From assembly GCA_013696235.1 (NCBI GenBank), contig JACCYY010000112.1, forward strand, positions 1 to 6,664: DNA of 6,664 nt, in the 5' to 3' direction. Both the position numbers and the translations under genes were made by a program. Positions 1 through 5,064 of this stretch are shown piece after piece; position 1 is the first letter of the stretch; each line of letters opens with the position of its first letter. Source of the stretch: Sporichthyaceae bacterium. GTDB lineage: Bacteria; Actinomycetota; Actinomycetes; JACCYY01. The notes under the pieces were generated by a model. That model saw nothing but the letters and a program-made list of their open reading frames with translations. It made no database searches and was not told the DNA's origin.

Positions 1-132
1 GCACCCGGCGCCGAAGATGCAGGCCCAGGACGATGTCAGCCAGGTCAGGTCGCAGCGAAAGACCTGATCTACGTCGTCCGGGTCGGCGAAGTCCACCCAC
101 GCGCGGGGGAAGTCCAGCTCGACCTCAGGCAT
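1..132 (-). CDS. Conserved actinobacterial protein of unknown function, N-terminal 44 codons (3' end outside window)
   Basis: The reading frame opens at an ATG at 132 and stays open to the left edge, so only residues 1-44 are visible. It starts [12 protein letters not shown] and later has [11 protein letters not shown] followed by CIFGAGC. Cysteines fall at residues 27, 38 and 44. This N-terminus resembles an actinobacterial family I recall, in which a tryptophan-rich TWLTSRW-type stretch precedes clustered cysteines. Those cysteines suggest a metal or Fe-S cluster (YkgJ-like), but too little is present to confirm this. No signal peptide or membrane segment is seen. The start is supported by a TAGGCT -10 box 7 nt upstream with no Shine-Dalgarno, which fits a leaderless message. 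It is divergent from ppx. The function is not known to me; alternatives cannot be excluded from 44 residues. Confidence 0.72.
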   Translation of the reverse strand, partial: MPEVELDFPRAWVDFADPDDVDQVFRCDLTWLTSSWACIFGAGC

Positions 133-139
133 GCACGGC

Positions 140-145
140 AGCCTA
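140..145 (-). promoter_or_regulatory. Putative -10 box of a leaderless promoter for the minus-strand gene at 132
   Basis: On the minus strand the sequence reads TAGGCT, then 7 nt, then ATG. This matches the actinobacterial TANNNT -10 pattern with transcription beginning at or next to the start codon. There is no Shine-Dalgarno between box and start. No convincing -35 hexamer is visible at the usual distance. The box overlaps the plus-strand -10 at 144-149. Confidence 0.5.
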
Positions 146-149
146 CGTT
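144..149 (+). promoter_or_regulatory. Putative -10 box for the ppx transcript
   Basis: TACGTT fits TANNNT. Initiation about 7 nt downstream would give a 5' leader of roughly 30 nt that includes the GAGGA Shine-Dalgarno at 173-177. No clear -35 element is seen. The leader also contains a short odd palindrome, GACCG-t-CGGTC at 159-169, of unknown meaning. Confidence 0.4.
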
Positions 150-184
150 GCAACCGATGACCGTCGGTCCGCGAGGATGTGGTC

Positions 185-1132
185 ATGGAACCGCGCAGGC
201 TGGGCGTGCTGGACGTCGGCTCGAACACCGTCCACCTGCTCGTGGTCGACGCCCGACCAGGAGCCCGGCCATGGCCGACGTACTCGTACAAGACCGATCT
301 GCGGCTCGCTGAGCTGCTCGATGACGCGGGCCGGGTCAAGAGCGCGGCCAGCGAACGGCTGATCAGGACGATCAGCACGTGCTTGCAGGTGGCGGAGGAC
401 CAGGGGGTCGAGCAGCTGCTCGCGTTCGCCACGTCCGCACTTCGGGAAGCCAAGAACGGGGCCGAGCTCCTGCGTCGGGTGCGCAAGGCCACCGGTGTCG
501 ACCTCGTGGTCCTGTCTGGAGCGGACGAGGCCAAGCTGACCTTCCTGGCCGCGAGACGCTGGTACGGATGGTCCGCCGGCCGGCTGCTCGTCCTCGACAT
601 CGGTGGCGGGTCCCTGGAGATCGCCGCCGGCGAGCACGAGTACCCCGATGTCGCGATCTCGTTGCCGCTCGGCGCGGGGCGGGTCACCCGCGAACGCCTC
701 GAGGGACAGGACCCGCCGGCCCCGGACCGGCTGCACAAGGTGCGCAAGGAGATCCGCCAGGAGATCGCCCGCGCGATCGGCGAGGTCCTTCGCGGGGGGC
801 CGCCGGGGCGGGGGGTGGCCACCTCGAAGACGTTCCGCCAGCTGGCCAGGATCACGGGCGCTGCGCCGTCGAGCGACGGCCCGTACATCCCTCGAGTGCT
901 CCATCGGGTCGACCTCGACGAGTGGCTGGTGAAGCTGTCGACGATGAGCGGTGCGGAGCGCGCCGCACTCCCCGGCGTCTCCCCGACCCGTGCCCCGCAG
1001 CTGCTCGCCGGCGCGTTGGTGGCCGACGCCGTCCTGCACCTGCTCGACCTCGAGCAGGTCGACATCTGTCCCTGGGCCCTGCGCGAGGGCGTCATCCTCC
1101 GCCGGCTCGACCAGCTCGCCGACAGCGGCTGA
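185..1132 (+). CDS. ppx: Ppx/GppA-family exopolyphosphatase (ASKHA fold)
   Basis: The product has 315 residues, the size of the short actinobacterial Ppx proteins that have only the two ASKHA domains. Family members hydrolyse terminal phosphate from inorganic polyphosphate and in some cases pppGpp, in the cytoplasm. Visible motifs in order: phosphate-1 loop DVGSNTVHL (10-18), ATSALREA (82-89), SGADEA (111-116), the phosphate-2 motif DIGGGSLE (138-145), [12 protein letters not shown] (159-170), [10 protein letters not shown] (212-221) and WALREGVIL (297-305). E115 and E145 match the catalytic glutamates E121 and E150 of E. coli PPX, and D138 matches D143, so it should be active. The ATG at 185 is chosen because GAGGA at 173-177 lies 7 nt before it. 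An in-frame GTG at 179 is too close to that site. The TIM-barrel gene follows after 52 nt. Ppx and Rv0498-type proteins also neighbour each other in mycobacteria (Rv0496-Rv0498). Preference for polyP over pppGpp cannot be read from sequence. Confidence 0.94.
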   Translation: MEPRRLGVLDVGSNTVHLLVVDARPGARPWPTYSYKTDLRLAELLDDAGRVKSAASERLIRTISTCLQVAEDQGVEQLLAFATSALREAKNGAELLRRVRKATGVDLVVLSGADEAKLTFLAARRWYGWSAGRLLVLDIGGGSLEIAAGEHEYPDVAISLPLGAGRVTRERLEGQDPPAPDRLHKVRKEIRQEIARAIGEVLRGGPPGRGVATSKTFRQLARITGAAPSSDGPYIPRVLHRVDLDEWLVKLSTMSGAERAALPGVSPTRAPQLLAGALVADAVLHLLDLEQVDICPWALREGVILRRLDQLADSG

Positions 1133-1172
1133 AGAGCCCACCACGGTCGGCCCGCCGCCCCGCCACCGCGCT

Positions 1173-1178
1173 TACGCT
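1173..1178 (+). promoter_or_regulatory. Putative -10 box of an internal leaderless promoter before the TIM-barrel gene
   Basis: TACGCT (TANNNT) is followed by 6 nt and then ATG at 1185. The spacing puts the predicted transcription start on or next to the start codon. No Shine-Dalgarno at a usable distance is present. It would let this gene and tetR be expressed independently of ppx. No good -35 is visible. Confidence 0.42.
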
Positions 1179-1184
1179 GGCGGG

Positions 1185-2039
1185 ATGGCGAAGCGGGGCG
1201 GGGATCCGGACGCCGGCGGCGGACGGGTGGTGCACTCCGCGCCGGCAAAGGTCGCGCTGTCGACGTCTGCGGCGTACCCCGCGACCGCCCTGGCGTTCGA
1301 GCTCGCCAGCCGGCTCGGGTACGACGGGGTCGAGGTCATGGTCGGGATCGACACGGTCAGCCAGGACGCGGACGCGCTCGCCGCGCTGTCGGAGCACTAC
1401 GAGATGCCGGTGCTCTCCATCCACGCGCCGACGCTGCTCCTGACGCAGCGGGTCTGGGGCACCGATCCATGGGGCAAGATCGACAAGTCGCGTGAGGTGG
1501 CGGCCCGGCTGGGAGCGAGCACGGTCGTCGCACACCCCCCGTTCCGGTGGCAGCGCGCGTACGCCGCGGAGTTCGTCGAGGGCATCGCCGCCCGCAACGA
1601 GGAGGGCGGGCCGGTCGTGAGCGTGGAGAACATGTTCCCCTGGCGCGCGGGCAGCCGGGAGATGCTCATGTACGCCCCGGGCTGGGACCCGCGCGACGCC
1701 GACTACCAGGCGGTGACCCTCGACCTGTCGCACACCGCGGTGTCCGGTTCCGACGCGATGGCGATGGCCGAGGACCTCGGCGAGCGCCTGTCGCACGTCC
1801 ACCTGGCTGACGGCAGCGGCTCGCCTCGGGACGAGCACCTCGTCCCCGGCCGGGGCCACCAGCCGTGCGCGGAGCTGCTGGACTGGCTGGCCCGTCGCTG
1901 GTTCACCGGCACGGTCGTGGTCGAGGTGAGCACGCGAGGTGCGGTCGACCGCGACGAGCAGGAGTCCGATCTTGCCGAGGCGCTCGCGTACGCCCGGCTC
2001 AACCTCGTGGTGCCGGCCGACCGCTACGCGGGTCCATGA
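1185..2039 (+). CDS. Sugar phosphate isomerase/epimerase family TIM-barrel protein (Rv0498-like, AP endonuclease 2/xylose isomerase fold)
   Basis: The product is 284 residues and cytoplasmic. It has the pattern of the xylose-isomerase-like TIM barrel: [11 protein letters not shown] (22-32, strand 1), YDGVEVMVG (46-54), LSIHAPTLL (77-85), [15 protein letters not shown] (112-126), [10 protein letters not shown] (145-154), VTLDLSHT (177-184), LSHVHLADG (202-210), EHLVPGRG (217-224) and TVVVEVST (243-250). Candidate metal or substrate ligands at strand ends are E50, H80, H117, E148, D180, H183, H206 and E247. It closely resembles the conserved actinobacterial protein beside ppx, whose substrate is to my knowledge unknown, so no specific sugar is assigned. 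The ATG at 1185 fits a leaderless start. About 20 residues precede strand 1 and are low-complexity, so a start at the GTGs near 1227 is possible. The stop overlaps the tetR start (ATGA, 2036-2039). Confidence 0.9.
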   Translation: MAKRGGDPDAGGGRVVHSAPAKVALSTSAAYPATALAFELASRLGYDGVEVMVGIDTVSQDADALAALSEHYEMPVLSIHAPTLLLTQRVWGTDPWGKIDKSREVAARLGASTVVAHPPFRWQRAYAAEFVEGIAARNEEGGPVVSVENMFPWRAGSREMLMYAPGWDPRDADYQAVTLDLSHTAVSGSDAMAMAEDLGERLSHVHLADGSGSPRDEHLVPGRGHQPCAELLDWLARRWFTGTVVVEVSTRGAVDRDEQESDLAEALAYARLNLVVPADRYAGP

Positions 2040-2638
2040 CCGCCCGGACCGCGGGCACCGGGAGGTCCCGGGGCCGGCCGACCGGCGGTACCGACGCCCG
2101 GGCGAAGATCCTCGCGTCGGCCCGGACAGCGTTCGCCGATCGCGGGTACGACGGCGCGACCATCCGGGCGATCGCCGGTGCGGCCGGCGTGGACCCGGCG
2201 CTCGTGCACCACTACTTCGGCAGCAAGGAGAGGCTGTTCGTCGAGGTGGTGCAGTTCCCCGTGGCCCCTGCCGACTTCCTGCCGGACGTGCTCGCCGAGG
2301 GACCCGGCCAGCTCGGCGAGCGGATCGCTCGCACGTTCCTGGCGCTGGGCGAGGACCCGAGCACGCGAGACGCGCTGATCGCGATGGTGAGGTCGGCGGT
2401 CACCAGCCCGGCCAGCGCGGCGATGCTCCGGGAGTTCATCAGTCGTGGACCGCTGAGCAAGATCGCAGCGACCCTTGACGGGCCTGACGCGCGGCTCCGG
2501 GTCGAGCTCGCGATGGCGCAGGTGGTCGGTGTCGTGCTGTCCCGGTACGTGCTGCGCCTCGAGCCGCTGGCCAGCGCGGACCAGGAGGAAGTCCTGGCGT
2601 ACCTCGCTCCGACCCTGCAGCGCTACCTCACCCCCTGA
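2036..2638 (+). CDS. TetR/AcrR-family transcriptional regulator, probable repressor of the adjacent ABC exporter
   Basis: The product is 200 residues, typical for the family. The basic N-terminus with a GRPTGG motif (13-18) leads into a TetR DNA-binding domain: helix 1 around AKILASARTAFADRGYDG (23-40), the helix-turn-helix TIRAIAGAAGVDPALVHHYF (42-61) and GSKERLF (62-68). The rest (about 75-200) is the helical ligand-binding and dimerisation domain; its look (PADFLPDVL, REFISRGPL, ELAMAQVVGVVLSRYVLRLEPL pattern) recalls TetR_C_17-type regulators often found next to drug-export ABC genes. The ligand is unknown. The start ATG overlaps the stop of the preceding gene, implying translational coupling, and no promoter is seen directly upstream. 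A 22-bp palindrome before the next gene (2688-2709) is the likely binding site. No operator is seen upstream of tetR itself. Confidence 0.92.
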   Translation: MTARTAGTGRSRGRPTGGTDARAKILASARTAFADRGYDGATIRAIAGAAGVDPALVHHYFGSKERLFVEVVQFPVAPADFLPDVLAEGPGQLGERIARTFLALGEDPSTRDALIAMVRSAVTSPASAAMLREFISRGPLSKIAATLDGPDARLRVELAMAQVVGVVLSRYVLRLEPLASADQEEVLAYLAPTLQRYLTP

Positions 2639-2663
2639 GCGCCGAACAGATCGTCAGACCATC

Positions 2664-2691
2664 TTGACGGCGGTCCGGCTCGGGTTATTAT
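2664..2691 (+). promoter_or_regulatory. Strong sigma70-type promoter of the ABC exporter operon
   Basis: TTGACG at 2664-2669 and TATTAT at 2686-2691 each match the sigma70 consensus at 5 of 6 positions, separated by 16 nt. Predicted initiation is about 2697-2699, at the GTG start codon, and there is no Shine-Dalgarno, so the transcript is probably leaderless. The AT-rich -10 stands out in its GC-rich surroundings. It lies 25 nt after the tetR stop. Confidence 0.75.
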
Positions 2692-2709
2692 TCAACACGT
2701 GGCGAATAA
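2688..2709 (+). promoter_or_regulatory. Putative TetR operator, 22-bp imperfect palindrome over the -10 box and start codon
   Basis: The arms are TTATTC (2688-2693) and GAATAA (2704-2709), arranged around a central CACGTG (2696-2701). Nine of eleven base pairs are symmetrical; the mismatches are at 2694/2703 and 2695/2702. The length and symmetry suit a TetR-family dimer. It covers most of the -10 box, the expected transcription start and the GTG start codon, so bound protein would block initiation. Assignment to the TetR encoded just upstream is inferred from proximity. Confidence 0.7.
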
Positions 2710-3424
2710 CGTGGTGGTGCAGGTTCGTGGCCTTCGCGTGGTCCGCGGTGGCGCGGTGGTCCTGCCGGACCTGACCCTCGAGGTCCGGGCCGGAGGTGTG
2801 ACCGGGCTGCTCGGCCCGAGCGGGAGCGGCAAGTCGACGTTGATCCGCTCGATCGTCGGGGTCCAGGTCGTCGACAGCGGCACCGTCCAGGTGCTCGGTC
2901 GACCAGCCGGCGACGCGAGGCTGCGGACCCGGGTCGGGTACGTGACCCAGTCACCGAGCGTCTACGCGGACCTCACGGTGCGCGAGAACCTCGCGTACTT
3001 CGCCGCCGTGCTGGGCGCTCCCCGCTCGCACGTCGACCGGGTCATGCACGAGGTCGCGCTCGAGTCGCAAGCTCGCGTCCTCGTCGGCCGGCTCTCCGGC
3101 GGCCAGCGCTCGCGCGTCTCGCTCGCCGCCGCACTGCTGGGGTCACCCGAGCTGCTGGTGCTCGACGAGCCCACCGTCGGTCTGGATCCCGTGCTCAGGC
3201 GCGACCTCTGGGACCAGTTCCACCGGCTGGCCGCCCGGGGCGTCGGCGTGCTCGTCTCGAGCCACGTCATGGACGAGGCGAGCCGGTGCGACCGGCTGCT
3301 GCTCCTGCGCGAAGGCCGGCTGCTCGCCGACGACGAGCCCGCCGCGCTCTTGGCCCGGACCGGCGGGCGCGACGTGGAGCATGCGTTCCTGCGCCTGTGC
3401 GACGAGACGGAGGTGGCCGCATGA
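2699..3424 (+). CDS. ABC-2 exporter ATP-binding protein (DrrA/CcmA-like)
   Basis: The product is 241 residues, a single nucleotide-binding domain that would power the permease encoded next. All ATPase motifs are intact: Walker A GPSGSGKST (39-47), Q-loop glutamine 84 in YVTQSPSVYADLTVREN, signature LSGGQ (132-136), Walker B ELLVLDE (151-157) with the catalytic glutamate, D-loop GLDP (161-164) and H-loop histidine 189 in SSHVMDEA. The motif set and short C-terminus match drug, lipid or polyketide exporters of the ABC-2 group. The substrate cannot be read from the sequence. The GTG at 2699 is chosen because the promoter at 2664-2691 places initiation there; the GTG at 2711 is a less likely alternative. 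It lies 60 nt after tetR and its stop overlaps the permease start (ATGA at 3421-3424), so the two are translationally coupled. Confidence 0.94.
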   Translation: MANNVVVQVRGLRVVRGGAVVLPDLTLEVRAGGVTGLLGPSGSGKSTLIRSIVGVQVVDSGTVQVLGRPAGDARLRTRVGYVTQSPSVYADLTVRENLAYFAAVLGAPRSHVDRVMHEVALESQARVLVGRLSGGQRSRVSLAAALLGSPELLVLDEPTVGLDPVLRRDLWDQFHRLAARGVGVLVSSHVMDEASRCDRLLLLREGRLLADDEPAALLARTGGRDVEHAFLRLCDETEVAA

Positions 3425-4161
3425 GCACCCGGGTGACGCTGGCAACCGCCGGCCGGGTCCTCCGCCAGCTCCGGCACGACCACCGGACGCTCGCACTGCT
3501 GCTCGCCGTGCCGTCCCTGCTGCTCACGCTCCTGTGGTGGATCTTCGACGAGCGTTCCCCGCAGGTGTTCGACGGCGTCGGCGCAGTGCTCGTCTGCCTG
3601 TTCCCGTTCCTCGTGATGTTCCTCGTCACCAGCATCGCGACCCTGCGCGAGCGCTCGTCCGGCACCCTCGAACGGCTCTTCACGATGCCGATGGGCAAGG
3701 CCGACCTGCTGCTCGGGTACGCCATCGGGTTCGGGCTGGTGGCTCTCCTGCAAGCCGGGATCGCGGTCACGGTCGCGGTGTGGCCGCTGGGTCTGGATCT
3801 CGCGGGCAGCCCGTGGCTGCTGCTCGTGATCGCGGTGGCAGACGCACTCCTCGGCGTGGCGCTCGGGCTCTTCGTGAGCGCGTTCGCGCGGACCGAGTTC
3901 CAGGCCGTGCAGTTCATGCCGGTCGTCGTGCTCCCGCAGTTCCTGCTCGGCGGGTTCCTCCTGCCGCGAGAGCAGATGCCGAGGCTGCTCGAGCTGCTCT
4001 CGGACGTGCTCCCGCTCTCGTACGCGATCGACGCCGCCCGGCTGGTGACGGCGACGCCGGACCTCACGGCGCAGCTCGGCCGTGACCTCGGGGTCGTGTT
4101 CGGCGTCGCCATCGCCCTGCTCGGCCTCGGTGCGGCGACGCTGCGGCGACGCACGCCGTAG
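3421..4161 (+). CDS. ABC-2 family exporter permease
   Basis: The product is 246 residues and is the membrane partner of the preceding ATPase. Hydrophobic segments lie at about 23-41, 53-73, 96-121, 131-154, 165-181 and 223-240, giving the six-helix ABC-2 topology. After segment 2 comes RERSSGTLERLFTMPMGKAD (76-95), the family's conserved cytoplasmic motif. FARTEFQAVQFMPVVVLPQF (155-174), then LLGGFLLPREQMP (175-187) and LPLSYAIDAARLV (197-209) complete the C-terminal ABC-2 signature. One ATPase plus one short permease suggests a complex with two copies of each. Antibiotic, lipid or metabolite export are all possible. The ATG at 3421 overlaps the upstream stop. The last codons contain an 11-bp tandem duplication. 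Confidence 0.92.
   Translation: MSTRVTLATAGRVLRQLRHDHRTLALLLAVPSLLLTLLWWIFDERSPQVFDGVGAVLVCLFPFLVMFLVTSIATLRERSSGTLERLFTMPMGKADLLLGYAIGFGLVALLQAGIAVTVAVWPLGLDLAGSPWLLLVIAVADALLGVALGLFVSAFARTEFQAVQFMPVVVLPQFLLGGFLLPREQMPRLLELLSDVLPLSYAIDAARLVTATPDLTAQLGRDLGVVFGVAIALLGLGAATLRRRTP
4131..4152 (+). repeat. Perfect 11-bp tandem duplication at the permease 3' end
   Basis: TGCGGCGACGC occurs twice head-to-tail at 4131-4141 and 4142-4152, inside the last permease codons (AATLRRRT). Because 11 is not a multiple of 3, loss or gain of one unit would change the C-terminal tail and remove the present stop. With two GC-rich copies it may be chance. Confidence 0.6.
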
Positions 4162-4398
4162 TCGGTCGACGCGAACCGCGGCTCAGCGACCCGGTCCCAC
4201 CGCGCCGACGGGGCGGTTGCCAGTGAGGCGAGCGCCGGCCAGGTCGGCTGACCACGCTCAGGTGGCACGACCTGTCGACGGATCCGCTCACGAGCCGACA
4301 GCTCGCGCCACTTGAGGTGGAGGGCTGGTCGACGCACTCCCGCCGAGTGGGTCGGGAGGCGCATGCGCTCGTGGTGGTGCCAACCTGTGGATCCAGGC
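4162..4398. other. Gene-free gap between convergent operons
   Basis: This 237-nt gap separates the stop of the permease (plus) from the stop of ktrA (minus). I see no convincing coding frame or RNA gene. It holds several small inverted repeats: 4199-4217, CGAGC/GCTCG at 4291-4305, CACTC/GAGTG at 4335-4349, CTCCCG/CGGGAG at 4337-4358 and GCGCATGCGC at 4359-4368. A terminator in each direction would be expected here. Confidence 0.6.
4199..4217 (+). terminator. Weak candidate terminator hairpin after the ABC operon
   Basis: ACCGC (4199-4203) and CC (4205-4206) can pair with GGGCGGT (4211-4217) around a 4-nt loop, with one bulged G at 4204. It lies 38 nt after the permease stop. No U-tract follows, which is common for actinobacterial terminators but makes the call weak. 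Confidence 0.25.
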
Positions 4399-5064
4399 TC
4401 AGGTGACGGCGGCGAACTTCTCGACGGCGTTGGTGGTGCCGGCCACGATGAGCAGGTCACCAGCGTGCACGTCGGTCTCGGGCCGGGCGTAGGTGAAGTC
4501 TTGGCCCGGTCGCTTCACCCCGACGATCGTCACGCCGTACTTCGACCGCAGCGCGCTCTCGCCCAGCGTCCTGTCGTGCGCCTCCGCCGGCGCCTTGGTC
4601 TTGACGATCGCGAAGTCGTCGTCGAACTCGATGAAATCGATCATCTTCCCGGTCAGCAGGTGCGCGACCCGCTCGCCGACCTCGGCCTCCGGAAAGACGA
4701 CGTGGGTCGCGCCGATCCGCTCGAGGATCCGGCCGTGGGCCCGGGTGATCGCCTTGGCCCACACCTCCTTGACGCCGAGGTCGATCAGCGCGCCGGTCGC
4801 CAGCACGCTGGCCTCGATGTCGCTGCCGATCGCGACCACCGCGACGTCCAGGTGGTGCGCACCGATCTGACGCAGCGCTGCTTCACTGGTGGCGTCGGCT
4901 TGGACGACGTGCGTGAGCACGCCGGAGAACTCCTGGACCAGCTCCATGTTCGAGTCGACCGCGAGCACCTCGTGGCCGAGCCGGGACAGCGCGAGCGAGA
5001 TCGAGCTGCCGAACCGGCCGAGGCCGACCACCAGGACGCTGCTGTCGTGCAGCTTGTCACCCAA
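4399..5064 (-). CDS. ktrA: Potassium uptake regulatory subunit, KtrA/TrkA family (RCK_N + RCK_C)
   Basis: The product is 221 residues, matching the single RCK-unit KtrA type rather than the double-length TrkA. The N-terminal Rossmann domain (8-130) has the dinucleotide loop GLGRFG (14-19), the acidic strand-2 end VDS (36-38) and QADAT (55-59). The C-terminal RCK_C/TrkA_C domain (about 140-221) ends with DLLIVAGTTNAVEKF. KtrA octamers sit under the KtrB dimer and gate K+ flow in response to ATP/ADP; in some bacteria RCK_C binds c-di-AMP, which cannot be judged here. The start is TTG at 5064, since no ATG or GTG suits and GGAGGAG lies 10 nt upstream inside ktrB. The overlap with the ktrB stop (8 nt, 5057-5064) implies coupled translation. 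It has no membrane segment. Confidence 0.93.
   Translation of the reverse strand: MGDKLHDSSVLVVGLGRFGSSISLALSRLGHEVLAVDSNMELVQEFSGVLTHVVQADATSEAALRQIGAHHLDVAVVAIGSDIEASVLATGALIDLGVKEVWAKAITRAHGRILERIGATHVVFPEAEVGERVAHLLTGKMIDFIEFDDDFAIVKTKAPAEAHDRTLGESALRSKYGVTIVGVKRPGQDFTYARPETDVHAGDLLIVAGTTNAVEKFAAVT

Noticed and set aside
143..1144. Long minus-strand open frame (333 codons) opposite ppx
   Set aside because: The plus frame carries all Ppx motifs. The antisense product is arginine/proline-rich with no recognisable domain, as expected for shadow frames in GC-rich DNA.
951..1184. Upstream extension of the TIM-barrel gene into ppx
   Set aside because: The extension overlaps ppx coding sequence and is Ser/Pro-rich. 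The ATG at 1185 has a fitting -10 box and matches family length.
379..1443. Plus-strand frame (354 codons) within ppx and the TIM-barrel gene
   Set aside because: It is an out-of-frame Arg/Pro/Gly-rich shadow crossing two real genes.
4291..4305. CGAGC/GCTCG hairpin as a terminator
   Set aside because: A 5-bp stem with no U-tract is expected by chance in sequence this GC-rich.
3267..4460. Long minus-strand open frame (397 codons) opposite the ABC genes
   Set aside because: Its translation is Ser/Arg/Pro-rich low complexity, and the opposite strand encodes an intact ATPase end and permease.
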